From contig JAGFNK010000623.1 of NCBI GenBank assembly GCA_025769875.1, positions 1 to 29,330 of the forward strand: a DNA stretch of 29,330 nucleotides, in the 5' to 3' direction. The first letter of the stretch is position 1. Each line of letters begins with the position of its first letter. This document shows, one piece after another, positions 7,820 to 18,241 of the stretch. Below the pieces are notes generated by a model that worked only from the letters and a program-made list of their open reading frames with translations, did no database searches and was not told the origin of the DNA. The stretch is from Russula earlei. Its lineage: Eukaryota > Basidiomycota > Agaricomycetes > Russulales > Russulaceae. The position numbers and the translations under genes were made by a program.

Positions 7820-10105
7820 CTAATTGAGTGGAATCTGGTCCCAATATTGAATCTGGAATGATGGTGTAGTAGTACTGTATGGTGCAGTACTGTAAGAGTG
7901 TTGCAAAGGCAGCTGTGCAAATGGTTGTGCCAGTGAGGGTCCTATTGATGAGGCAAGGGATGACGAGGAGGGATAGTGATTATTACTACTACATCGTCTG
8001 CCATCAAGTCCCACAAATTGTTGGTTGTTTTCCAACTCAGGACGTGCAACAAGTTGCTCTTTGATCCGTGTGGTGAGTTCAGATGCGGTGCCCTCCATTG
8101 AGAGCTCAAGTGCACCTGCAATCATCATAAGGTCTTCCTTGCGCTTGTATGATGAAAAAGAATTGTCAAAAACCTTTGAAACAGTGCCTTCACTAATTCG
8201 TATAGCACAAGCCAAATCTTCAGTAGCTTTCTCAGCATGTTTTTTTGTTTCTTTTCTCTCCCAGTTAATTCGATCTCGTTCGTCTGCTTCAAACACCTCC
8301 TTCAGCTTGGGATGTGTAACAAACCAGGCCTTGATCTTTGTCAAAGCATGAGGTCTTGTCTTTTGCTGATTTGCCAACTTCACGCGCAGATTGTTGGCCT
8401 CTTGCTGAGCAATTGTGCAGTGTGCATTTGCCGCACTCAATTGCAATGCTTGCATAATCACAGCTTGGGAAAGGACCGAAACTTCGTGACGAAGTGATTG
8501 TATTTTGGAAATCAGCTCCTCATGGCTCCGTGTTTGATCTTGGAGCACAGAGAGGGCTTGGTGATCAGAAAGAATCCCCTCCATGTTCTGTGCCAAAGAC
8601 ATGCATGTGATCATTGCATTGCAAGCACATAAGTGAGGGTCAGTCCCAGTCGTTGAGGACATTGAGGATGTGTGGCCACTGGTCACATCCCTAGCACCTC
8701 CCTCCAAGTCTGAGGCAATATAATCAGTGTCACTAGTTTCAGAACTGAGATCCGAACTGACTGCTGGAGGTGAGGTTGGAACCTCCATTGGGTACGAAGA
8801 GGGGAAGTGTGATGAAGATGATGATGCCTTGCTAGGTGCAAAGTCTTCTTCAGTGAAGACCGACAGATTGAGGGGCCAGATTCCGGACTTGCGGAACGTG
8901 TTCTGAATGAGGTCCCAGGTGACAACTTTATGAATAACCATGTATTCATGGATAACATTATAGCATGTGATCTTGATGCCTTCAGTGAGGCAGCAGTTGC
9001 AATGCGATGACCATGCACATTGGACTGGTGCAAAAACCAACACATCAAGTGGTTGAAGCTTGTGTGTAGTTTTTGAAGGGAGGCAGAAGAGTACAATCTT
9101 ATTGTCATATGCAAGCTGCTGCATGGCTGGGGTCTCATGCAAGTTGTGCCCATCAAAGGTCAATACGAATGGTTTGTCATTAACCCGATGAGTAGCAGCA
9201 ACTGGAATGAACACAGATTGGAACCACTGCTTGCATATTTCATGATCTGTCCATCCAGAAGGGGATGTTGCAACACTGTGAAGGTGAAATCAGTTTACGC
9301 CGCCAAAATGGCAGATTGAATCTCACCTTCCGACGCCCTCCAAATCCCGGCAGTCAGGCAGCGGGCCCTCTGAGAGAACAAATCCTGATGGCATGAGAGA
9401 TCCTGCTGCCGAAATGCATTCAATGATGGAGACAAGCTCCAGACTGTCACTCTTGATGCGATATCACTGCTTCCGGTCTTTCATGAATAGATACTTTTTT
9501 CCATTATTTTTACAGCCGCCTCCCATCTGGATTCCCTTCTCGTCCATATTCCATTGATGTTCCAGTGGTATCCCATCATAAGTGTCCACCAGTTCCTGTA
9601 GTTTTGCAAAGTAGTCATGGACTACTGTCCTATTAAAGTTTTTCGCACGCTTTGGATCCAACCCACTTGCTTTCGAGAAAGTCAGACTGGAGTTGCATTT
9701 AATGAACTGATAATGCCAGTTTATTCCAGGGTAGTGGCTAGATAGGTCCAGAGCATGAACCCGCAGTGCCTTTTGATCCAAAGGCATCGCCTCTGTGGAC
9801 AGCTGGTCACACCAATCTAGCAATGCCTTTTCCTGGGCCGGCTTGAGAAGCTGGCCATCCTGGTGAGCTTCCTGACATGACTTATGTTTCCCAGAAGCTC
9901 TATCTTGTAGTGTCTGGCGTGAAACCTTGGAAAGCATAAGATTTTGACTTATTGGCCATGTATGGAATGCACTGACATCATGGGCCAGTGCCGTGTGAGT
10001 AAATGATCGATAGATCCAATTGCAGTAGTCACTCAATGCAGCCTGTAGCCGCTGCTCATACATATGGTCTTGTGCTGGCCGACTGGACCGCTTGTAACAT
10101 GGCAT
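7820..10105 (-). pseudogene. pogo-type DDE_1 transposase, one in-frame stop
   Basis: The gene has two exons, 10105-9327 and 9275-7820. A 51-bp intron (GTGAGA..CACAG) restores the frame as GVG-S-VATSPSGW. The total is 745 codons, with only a TGA at 9464-9466 (KDRKQ-stop-YRIKSD) breaking the frame. The N-terminus has a psq/CENP-B-like helix-turn-helix (YEQRLQAALSDY.., ending VSRQTLQDRASGK) and a second DNA-binding region (..LDWCDQLSTEAMPL..). The catalytic core keeps all three acidic residues: NMDEKG, TFDGHN and LQPLDV. The C-terminal part has a long helical stretch and a SAP-like segment (RKEDLMMIAGALELS..) before a Ser/Gln tail. The enzyme cuts and pastes DNA at TA sites by binding the inverted repeats. 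The TGA probably replaced a Cys or Trp codon. Read-through, a sequencing error or a true null allele are all possible. Confidence 0.88.
9464..9466 (-). other. In-frame TGA in transposase
   Basis: The codon after KDRKQ is TGA. The reading frame continues with conserved text (YRIKSDSLELVSIIECISA), so this is a single nonsense change rather than the natural end. Confidence 0.8.
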
Positions 10106-10370
10106 TGAGAGAGTACCCAGATCCTTGGAGGCCTCTGAGTCAGTGTACTGTCAGTGATGTGATCACCCAGCTGAATCAAACTCCACCCTCTGCCATGACA
10201 GCGGTGTGATGCAGGCGTGATGCAGGCGTGACCCCCAGGCCAAAACATTACTCAAGAACCACTCAATGGACTGCAATTTTTCTTTGCTAGAATGACATTA
10301 ATGGTACTCAATAGTATAACTACAAAGTTTTGAATAGAGTTGTTTGAGCAGATACAGGGAAAAATGAAAT

Positions 10371-10413
10371 CGCCGAGATGGTAGTGAACTGCCGAGTTCC
10401 CAGTGGCGTACAG
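10371..10413 (-). repeat. Right terminal inverted repeat of pogo element
   Basis: Reverse complement of 7654-7696 with two mismatches; followed by the TA target duplicate at 10414-10415. Confidence 0.9.
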
Positions 10414-10431
10414 TATGTGAGCTGAGTCAAT

Positions 10432-10473
10432 TCAGTGGTCAATATATTTATATTTAACCTTTATTGACCACTG
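10432..10473. repeat. Perfect 13-bp inverted repeat beside the transposon
   Basis: TCAGTGGTCAATA (10432-10444) pairs perfectly with TATTGACCACTGA (10461-10473) across a 16-base AT-rich loop. It lies 16 bases outside the pogo target site, so it is not part of that element's repeat. It may be a small hairpin or MITE remnant, or a regulatory site of the downstream DNA. Confidence 0.6.
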
Positions 10474-10612
10474 AGTTGAGTTTTAGTGGACTGGACTTAT
10501 CCATTCCTGTCCGTCATGCCACAGCCACTGCAACCATCCGCCTCGAGGCAAGTCCACGCGCAGCATTCCGCCCTCATCATCCCTCACCTCTCCGCCTTCT
10601 CGCCCAACATGG

Positions 10613-11203
10613 ATGGACCAGCGATCGCGCGTGTCCAGCATGCTTCATTCTCATTCCCACTTTACCCATCAGTCACAATCACACTCGGCTCAACTGGGCA
10701 CTGAAAGTAGTGGTCACATCAACACCTTCCCTGAAGAGAAACAGCATTCTTCAAAGGGCCCACGTTCTCGATTGAAAACCTGCTCACAAACTTCCAACCA
10801 GAGTGATCACCCGCAGCGCAAACGTCGTCGATATCGTGAGACGTGCGGGATCATCAAGCTTCCACACACGCATCATTCTGGCATGGTACGTCGTCGTTTC
10901 GCTCACTTTGTGGAATGGGTAGAGGCGTTGAGGTGTCTTAAGATTCGATCCTCATCGCCCTTGTAGGTGCTTCACGTTTTGGTGAAATGGTACATTCGGG
11001 ATCAACCACGCGGCAATGCGAGGGATCGGGCAGTGTGTAGGTGCGCAGAATCAGAAAGTGAGTTCTTGTATCTGACCCGAAGCTTCCAGAGCGAGTTGGA
11101 CGGCCGAATTGGGTGCGAGGGTAACGTGTGGTGGCTCGGCAGCGTGCGTGCAAACTTGGAGGGAGCAAGTCTTTGGCCGTCACTCCTGGACGTGGTTTCG
11201 TGA
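10613..11203 (+). CDS. Weak two-exon candidate gene, unknown
   Basis: Exon 1 (10613-10885) and exon 2 (10967-11203) join in phase across an 81-bp intron with good borders (GTACGT..TTGTAG), giving 169 residues. The intron removes a TAG that would otherwise end the frame. The N-terminal part is Ser/His/Gln-rich with a basic patch, QRKRRRYRETCG, that could be a nuclear signal. The second exon contains VLHVLVKWYIRD and GNVWWLGSVRA. I recognise no domain, and the real start may lie upstream in another exon. It is 200 bases from the pogo element, which may have disturbed its promoter. It may simply be chance ORFs in GC-rich DNA. Confidence 0.25.
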
Positions 11204-11876
11204 GTTCTCCCACTCTTCGCTTTACACGTGTTGTCCATCATAATTTCATTGGGACCACTTATGATATGGGGCGAGACGCGATACCGGCGCTTTAACGCGG
11301 ATGGGGTGTGGTTGCCTCGGAAGCAGTGGCCGCCGGCGTTGCGATAATATGGGAGATGACACCTGGTTTGGGTGGCCAAATGGTCATATACTCACAAGCG
11401 AGACACCACGTCCTAGGTCTCAGGCTGTATTGGCGTTGTATCTGCAGTATCACTCACGTCCTGCCGTTCGATAAAAGGTATCATGATATAGGGCTCTGTA
11501 TGGCACCAGTTCTCTCCACAACGCCAGCAACAGAGGCGCGCTTACCGGCAAACTGGACTGGCCACGGTGTTGAGATCGCGTCGCACAGAGCCTGCCAAAC
11601 GACAACTCGCGCTCCATATCCGAAGGCCAAACAATATAGGACTGCACTGGCACGTTTGCTTTTGCATGATGACAAACAGGTTTGCCCCTCTTTTCGGTGG
11701 CCACTCGACCTTGATGACTCATGCGCTCGCTCCTTTCACGGTTGTGCAACGTTGGAATGCTGATGCATCAATGGCATCGACATCAGGTGATCGTGATACG
11801 GGGTTGACGGGATGATAGCCCTACCAATCCTGATCAAGGAATCGCGAAAAGATGGGAGGGGGGGGGCTGGCTACAG
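11204..11876. other. No supported gene
   Basis: A 151-codon ORF (11308-11763, plus) overlaps a 99-codon antisense ORF. Neither has a motif, splice logic or codon character that persuades me. The right end is the upstream region of the secreted-protein gene. Confidence 0.3.
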
Positions 11877-11882
11877 TATAAA
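11877..11882 (+). promoter_or_regulatory. TATA box of the secreted-protein gene
   Basis: TATAAA in the context CTACAGTATAAAGT, 167 bases upstream of the ATG at 12049. It is preceded by a G9 run at about 11860-11870. Confidence 0.45.
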
Positions 11883-12048
11883 GTTAACGCCTGCGTCTAC
11901 GATTACGCCCAGCTGCGCTCCCATTCATTCCATACTAGCCGGTGCTGGATACCGACAGTTTTTCTACACAACCCACATATTGTTCATACCTTGACGACTT
12001 GGACAAATTTCAGTCCCAACAATCCAAAAAATTCACTCCTAAGTAATA

Positions 12049-12543
12049 ATGCGCGCCTTTAAATTTGCTGCCATATTCTCCCTCGCCATTGGAATCGTTC
12101 CATCGTTTGCTCTTCCATCAGGGTACGCATATTTCTTCAGGTTCTCTCCTCCCCCCCACGAAGTCAGCTTACCTTGCAGAGATGCACCAAATCCAATCCT
12201 GGCTTCAAGGGAGACGGTGTGGACATCTCCTAGGGAGGGAATAATCAATGCGAACATTCTCTCGAAACGGGCATCGGGAGATGATCCATATGGGGATTCT
12301 GGTGAGGAACAGTAGCCACTCTTTGATTCAAACGATCTGAACGTTTCAATCGAAGGCCTGAGGATTCAAAAATGGCGGGAAGAAGTACGAGCAAGTGCTG
12401 ATACGAAGGAGGAAGCGGAAGCGTTGAACGAAAACCCTAGGAAATATAATGGCCCTGCGATGCGTCGCAAGAGGAGAGTGCGGTCGGGTAAGACGATGGA
12501 GAGTCAGACTGGTAGAGTGTTTGATGGCAGAGGTAACTGGTAG
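12049..12543 (+). CDS. Small secreted protein, three exons, 127 aa
   Basis: The exons are 12049-12122, 12180-12301 and 12356-12543. The introns are 57 bp (GTACGC..TTGCAG) and 54 bp (GTGAGG..CGAAG, with a CTGAAC branch-like motif), and both joins keep the frame. The start MRAFKFAAIFSLAIGIV is a textbook signal peptide with cleavage likely after PSFA. The mature part has no cysteine. A Lys-Arg site (ILSKR-ASGDDPYGDSG) and a cluster RRKRR could be Kex2 cut sites. A helical, charged middle (KWREEVRASADTKEEAEAL) precedes the end, GRVFDGRGNW. Without splicing, a TAG at 12313 would truncate it. I recognise no family. It could be an effector-like or cell-wall peptide precursor. The splice model is inferred from phase and borders only. 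Confidence 0.55.
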
Positions 12544-13795
12544 TCAGGCAGTTATGAGAAGAATAGAATCGATTGTCTGGTAGCTATACAGGAGATTCGA
12601 CTTGACCTCCTGGTGAGGCCGTGGTACGACTTATATACCCGTTAGAAGAACCAGAGCCTAGAGACAGACATAGCGAGAATAGTGAGGAAACGATGAGAAA
12701 GTACGACGCGTGGCTTCGACGCGAGTGGTAGAGATTCGAAATTTTATGGTCCTTCTCGGCCCTTGCCTTCCGAGGACAAGGCCTTGCAAGTCGAGGCGCG
12801 GGCGGCCAAATGTACTTATGCGGGTTGTGAGCGGTGCTTGCAATCTTACCTTCAGCACTTGGTTGCAACTTCCCCCACTTGTTGCACTTGTCACCATCTA
12901 TCATCCTTTTCATAGGTAATCCTCTTGGTTCTTAGTGAAAGGAACATTGTTATCTCCATCCAGTCCAGCGAGAAGTAGCCGAAGGAAGTCTTATTTGTTC
13001 TCAACGTGTCGCTATAAGAACCGATCCATGGGCGCATCCTCGAACTGGCTCATCAAGGTCCATCGTTGACATGGCCTGAACACCCGCTCGGCTTATTTTC
13101 CGTCTCTTGAATATAAAAGGTTTGTTTCTCTGCTCTCTCATATTCCTTCGCACACCATCTCCGTGGAACCTATCGCTCACTACCTCTTTTCGCGTTCGAA
13201 TATGCATGCATCATATGTGCCAAGGCTGCGTGCTCGGAAGAACCCCTCCTCGCCCTTGATCGAGATAACAATGACGACGGCGACGTAGACCTCGGCACGG
13301 CACTACATATAACGCCCCACCCCCGCCGCCTCTGCACAACCTTCCTTCCCCCTCTACCGTCATCGGCGCCACCACCTCCTATGCACATCGCAGTAGGGTC
13401 CACCGGCTAAGGGAGCGCGAGATCTTTCGCACACTTTGTCTGCGCGCTACCTCTTCGGTGCCCTCAATGTACCTGTAGGAGGTTGCTTACGGGCGGCTCA
13501 GCAACCACCGACAGCAACTCGTGTAGCGCGGCCAGGGGCAGTAGCGCAGGGCCAAGTGAGAGTGAGGATGACAAGGTGAGCCGTGTCTGCACTGGGACGA
13601 GTCGCGTGTGTGCATTGTATCAACTTGACCACAAGGGAGTTGCGACTTTAGAGCGGGGTGTTTGTACCGCACGATGTTCATAGGCTTTCACATGTGCTGC
13701 TTTCTCATGAGTCATTTGGTGGTCTATCTGTACATCCGTACCAGATATTCATCAGGGGGATCGCGGAGGGTAATCATCAAGTTACAACGATTACA
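12544..13795. other. No supported gene; host-like GC-rich DNA
   Basis: Short overlapping ORFs occur on both strands (12584-12913 minus, 13001-13403 minus, 13483-13683 both). None shows a domain or consistent exon joins. A TATA-like ATATAAAAG lies at about 13111-13119 with a C/T-rich leader behind it, so a small gene starting near 13200 cannot be excluded. Confidence 0.3.
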
Positions 13796-14990
13796 TCAAC
13801 CGCAAAGGACAATGTCTTCTATGACACCATGGGCTACCTCGCGGTTCATACTCTGATCCGTGCCAGTTTCGAGGATCCTTCTCCAAGCTGTCCTGGAAGA
13901 AGCCACGTTCAGGCACGATGCCCTTGCTGTGCCACCATCATCAGCATCCTCACCAACACCACTGCGTACCCTCGGTCCCCCATGCCGAGCACCGTTCTTG
14001 GAGCGTGGATTAAGAACCAAAGCCAACACCAGCACGAGGCCGTCCATGACCTATCCGAGTCACATGGCCGCACCCCAGGCAAAAGCCCCGTCAACAAGGA
14101 ATATCACACGGTACAACGTAGTGCGATGGCGGACCACGACGAGTGCATATGCGACGGCCGCGAGGGTATCGACCTGGCGCTTAAAGACGAGCGAGAGGAT
14201 CGAAAAGACGCCGCCGAGGAGGTCGATGGGCCATGAACGGGAGCGAGATCCTATGACCGCGCCATGTTTGTAGGTCTCGTAGTATTGCGGTCTCGGCCGA
14301 CAGATGGGGGACTGAGGAAGGGGGTATTGGGCCTTAGTCAGGTGAACGGAGGGGGTTCAACGGACGCTCACAGGAGAGCGACGGAGAGCAGGGCTGAACT
14401 CGGAACCCCGAAGAAGCGCACGCCCGCTTTGCCCGCGTGCGTGCCGCGTCTGTACGACGGCTAAGCCAACCCCCCCGCGCGCCGCGCACACCCACCATCC
14501 ACAAACAGTCAGCACGGGGGGGGGGGGGGGGGGGGGGGGGGGGAAAGGGGTGACGTGACGTGAAAGGAGAAGTTAACGCACGCGGAGAGCAAACACCAGC
14601 GCCGCCTCGAGTGTGCCCCAGAGCGCCAGCGTGACACCGGTGCACCACGCGCGTGAGCGCCCCACGCCGTAGTACATGCACTAGCCCCACGAGAGCAGCG
14701 AGAAGAGGCCCAGGAGCTGCGGCTGTATGACCAAGGGCACGTTCAAATCCTACACAATGACGTCGACGCCGAGAGGGAGCTAGGCGACGCCCCAGAGAAA
14801 GCTGTGGGAGGGGCTGTCCTCTCAGCAGCGCTTCGCGTGGTTTCCAGAGAGAGGGGAGAAGAAGAAGAAGATGTGGGAGCGCAGCTTGCACGAGATAGGG
14901 TGAGAGACCTGTGGTGCGCCAGCTCTTGAGGAGCTGTGTCGGGAAAGGGGCGAGGGAAGGGGCGATGATAAGGATGTAATTTGAATAGAA
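13796..14990 (-). pseudogene. PQ-loop repeat membrane protein, decayed
   Basis: Scattered minus-strand segments spell out a fungal PQ-loop transporter in order. First come TQLLKSWRTTGLSPYLV (first PQ loop, about 14945-14890), then FLWGVA-stop-LPLGVDVIV-stop-DLNVPL and VIQPQLLGLFSLLSWG-stop-CMYYG (about 14790-14650). A hydrophobic ALWGTLEAALVFALRV follows. Later exons give PQYYETYKHGAVIG (second PQ loop, about 14300) and WPIDLLGGVFSILSLVFK, and then, after a plausible intron, VMDGLVLVLALVLNP (about 14050-14010). PQ-loop proteins are seven-helix carriers of organelle membranes, for example cystine or basic amino acid exporters. Three TAG codons lie in one exon, a frame shift lies before it, and a run of 28 G follows the ALRVR segment. 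The gene is almost certainly dead, unless the assembly is faulty around the G run. Confidence 0.7.
14516..14543 (+). repeat. Homopolymer of 28 G
   Basis: An uninterrupted G28 tract inside the PQ-loop pseudogene. It could fold as a quadruplex and is also a typical place for sequencing length errors. Confidence 0.9.
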
Positions 14991-17438
14991 TTCTGCATGA
15001 TTCTCAAGGCTTGTGCACACATAATCAAAATTATATTCACACTTATGATGGTCTTATCATAACATTTATAACCATGTTATGTGGGTTACATAATTATGTC
15101 GGGAAAAACAGTGTTATCAGCATCACATAATCCACAAGTTATTATAATGGAGGGCAGGACAATTTCTTTTATTTGGACTGTTTTTCATTTGGATAATTTT
15201 TTCGATTCTACCTTTTGCCTTACATCCAAAGTGAGTGTGCATGGCCTGCTCAAAAATAGGGCAAATACACCCCCACCATGCTGTCTGCAACACCAGGCAC
15301 AGAGATCACTCAGGGTGGAGAAACACAACTGGGGGGTAGGAGAGGTGAACAAAAGGGGTGTGAGGTGAAGGAGGGGACTGAGGAGAAGGAGGTTAGGGCT
15401 CACATGAAAACACAAAAAACAGAAACACATGTGCAAAGTCACAACCCATTCTCACAATTGTCAAGTTACTGGGAGTAGGGAGAGGTCCTAAAGAGGCCTC
15501 ATCAGCAAGTTTGAAGCACAGGAGAAGGGGACAAAAAAGAAACAAACCTGATAAAACACTGTGTGTGGAGGAACATTGGCAGTAGTGTTTAAAGGTCCAG
15601 TCCATCAAACTGGAAAAGGACTGAAACTGGACCAGACCCAACTCAAAAGGACCAGACTGTCAGTTGTGGGTTCATCAAATTCTTGGGTGCAACTGGTTGC
15701 AGTCACTTACCATTAAATAGTTGACAGAACTGCCAGAAACTGGTTGTAACCAGTGCAGAACCAGTCTCACCTCCCACACCTTGCAACCCCCTCCCTCTCT
15801 CTCTCTTATCTCTCATCCCCCCAACCGTTGTCTGTCCTTTGTCTCTCATTCCCCTTCCCTCTTGCACTCTTCAATAGTGCTTTCAGGTCAGGTCACATTG
15901 ATTGCAAAAAACTGCTTGACTGAACCTGACCTGACTGATCATGACTGAACCCCAGTAAGGAATGTGTTGATGCCAGGTGATGTAGATTGACATGATGAGG
16001 CCAACCCAAACATAATCAGATAATGTCACACCAAGCCAACCAGTTGCACAAATATCATCATTATCAGATGCTATCTGACTATTGATGTATGACCATTTCA
16101 CACCTATTTGGGTCAGAAAAATCAATTTGATGTGATATGACTACAATGCTACCCATGCTTCTTCTATCCTCTGGTTCCATCTGATAGCCCATAGCAAAAA
16201 TCCCTGCTCCACAAGAGTCACCATCACCTTGGCTGCCATTCTGGCAACCATTGCCACACCCTACCACTGTCCACCCACCTGGTCAATGTGCAAGAATGAC
16301 TGTGCATGAGAAACTTGTGGTGGTTGCTTGTGCCATTCCATGATCATGGCTGTGGTCATGGCCTCTGCACTGTGGTTGCCACTATGACAGTGATATCATT
16401 GTTGCCACCACTGCTCAAGAGGAAATGAAAGTAAAAAAAAGAGAGAAAACATAGGGGAACAGTGAAGGGAAACACACTCATGTCATGCACAGCAGAAGGT
16501 GGGGTGGGAGGGGAGGAGGCAGCATCAATGCCATGTCTAGGCTAAACCATGTCACCTTGAAGAGAGGCTTGTGAAATGGGACAATGGGCTGTTGCACTGA
16601 GGGAAGGAAGAGGGAAAAGAGAATGAGAGAATGCACAAAAATGAAAATGAAAATGAATGCCAGTTAAGCATAAAAATCCCTGATCACAGGAGCATTTGAG
16701 TGACTTGTCACTTGAGGCCCAGCTTGATGGTGGTATCATCACTGTGGTCCTGGCCAGGCTGTCACTGTAAGAAGTTAGAAATTGTGAGTGAGTGAGATGA
16801 AGAAAAAAAAGAACATTGCACAACAAAAACTTCATGGAGATTGGGTGTTGTTGTTCTCATGGTCTTGGCCTAGAGTTGCCACCCATGCTGGAACAGGCAT
16901 TTGCATCCCTGGTCTTGCAACAACACCTGAGTGAGAACTCACATGAAAATGAAAGAAAAAAAAACACATGCACAGACACAGTTTAACACAGGAAAGCATG
17001 TGTCTCTTGTCATCTGGGTATCAAGTGTGAGGATTGTATGATTACATCTGGAGGGAGCTTGTCACACTTGAGGAGAGGGCAAGGTATGAGAGAGAGCTCA
17101 TAAAGACAAAGAGGAAAAATGCACCTGGGCACTGTGACATGTGAAAATTGTGCATGAGGGAGTGGATTAGAAAAACCCCACCAGAAACAAAAAAAGGAGG
17201 AAAGGAAGGGGAAAATGAAAGGAAAAATGCACATGTGTGTGCAGAAAAACAGGCCAGTGATGTTTGGAGGAACTTGCATGTCACAGACAGAACCTGCTTG
17301 AAGAGTTTTGTGGATTGGGACAGGGTTGTTGGTCCTGCAGAAACTGGGGAGGGGGAGATGAAGATGGAGGGAGAGAAGAGAGAAATTATATGGGACAAAC
17401 ATGCAAGTCTGGGCAGTCTGTGTGAAAACCACTGCTTG
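14991..17438. other. Gene-free, CpG-depleted region
   Basis: No coding sequence is supported on either strand; the ORFs here are short and repetitive in composition. CpG is nearly absent from about 15240 to 17440. Inverted repeats are frequent: CATAACAT/ATGTTATG at 15058-15081 and TCAGGTCAGGT/ACCTGACCTGA at 15883-15934. CTGGTT..AACCAG words occur near 15690-15770. It reads as old, deaminated repeat DNA of unknown family. Confidence 0.5.
15883..15934. repeat. 11-bp inverted repeat
   Basis: TCAGGTCAGGT (15883-15893) pairs perfectly with ACCTGACCTGA (15924-15934). Each arm is itself a tandem AGGTC-type repeat. Confidence 0.6.
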
Positions 17439-17934
17439 TGTCACCGACTGGGGGCAGTGTTGCTGACAAATTGTTTCACATGCGAGATGTGCACACTGAG
17501 TTGAGCAAGAACAACAAGTTCTTGCAAGGATTGGGGATCTTGGTGACAATAATGCCGAGGCAACTATGTACCGTGGAGAGGGAAGACGATGGATAAGTCT
17601 TCACATCTGAAGACTTTAGACATTCAAGAGGAATTCTGAGTTGTTTGCTTGATTTCTTGCAAGCCTACAAGTCCGAAGCAAATTCCAGTGATATTTCACA
17701 AGAGAACAAGCTTAAGGCTTGTTCTCATCAGAGAGATGGTTTATATACATAGAGACTGCCTATATCAAATAGGGTCCTTAAGGGAACCGTGAGGTGATCA
17801 AGAGGGAACATGCTGGAATGTCATGGTAAACATGAGTCAGAGTAAAGAGTCATTGATCACAAGTCAAACATGAGTCTTGTCTGGGTAGGTTAGCCCAGTT
17901 ACTGGTCCAGTCTGAAGTACCAGCACTTGTGACA
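17439..17934 (-). repeat. Solo gypsy-like LTR with 5-bp target duplication
   Basis: The block has TGTCACC..GTGACA ends and is flanked on both sides by GCTTG (17434-17438 and 17935-17939), a perfect 5-bp target-site duplication. It is homologous to the LTR at 1532-1947, and like that copy it is oriented on the minus strand. A TATATAAAC motif lies on the minus strand near 17740-17748, with a perfect GAGAACAAGC/GCTTGTTCTC hairpin 14 bases downstream (17702-17726). Two further hairpins are at 17505-17525 and 17595-17616. No internal region remains, so it arose by recombination between the two LTRs of a full element. Confidence 0.85.
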
Positions 17935-18224
17935 GCTTGTCAATGGTGCAGATCTGGCACAGTCTCTGGGCAGAGGAAAGAAACAGGTCACATGCCCTAG
18001 CTAAATAAACAAAAGAAAAGAGAAAAAAAGGAAAAGGAAGCTCACTGGGTGTGGTGCCAAACAAAAACCATTGTCACTGGACAGGACCATGCAAGGGATT
18101 TGGAAGCAGGGAGAATGGCCCTTTGTGGACCTGCAAATGGCCCATACATGTGCACTGCATGACTTAGACTTGGAAGACACAGTTAGTGCTGTGAAAAGTA
18201 AAAGTGAGAAAAGTGAGAAAAGTG

Positions 18225-18241
18225 AAAAAAAAAAAAAAAAA
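18225..18241 (+). repeat. A17 tract after AAAAGTGAG repeats
   Basis: Seventeen A residues preceded by three imperfect AAAAGTGAG units. A retroposed 3' tail is possible but not shown. Confidence 0.7.

Larger units (their letters stand above)
7654..10413 (-). mobile_element. pogo/Tc5-like DNA transposon, 2,760 bp
   Basis: Both ends carry a 43-bp terminal inverted repeat beginning CTGTACGCCACTGGG, with 41 of 43 positions identical. TA dinucleotides flank both ends (7652-7653 and 10414-10415), the target duplication of the Tc1/mariner/pogo superfamily. A single transposase gene on the minus strand fills the interior. The element contains ordinary numbers of CpG, unlike the neighbouring retroelements, so it is probably a much younger insertion. 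Mobility would need the TGA at 9464-9466 to be bypassed or a transposase supplied by another copy. Confidence 0.9.

Noticed and set aside
10806..10850. Homeodomain-like start (QRKRRRYRE) and a neighbouring frame reading FSIENLL
   Set aside because: The two motifs are in different frames and no helix-three WFxNxR-type text follows, so a homeobox gene is not supported.
12584..12913. Minus-strand ORF with DKCNKWGKL and a later STCK frame, resembling a fungal zinc cluster
   Set aside because: The cysteines fall in different frames and no CX2CX6C spacing can be assembled without invented splicing.
13658..14236. 192-codon plus-strand ORF
   Set aside because: It is antisense to the better supported PQ-loop pseudogene and its composition is the shadow of that frame.
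14334..15020. 228-codon minus-strand ORF taken as a full gene
   Set aside because: It runs through the G28 tract as poly-Pro and switches away from the true PQ-loop frame; only its first part is family-like.
17010..17549. 179-codon minus ORF rich in Ser, Phe and Pro
   Set aside because: It crosses the LTR boundary at 17439 and comes from A/G-rich repeat DNA with almost no CpG; no motif.
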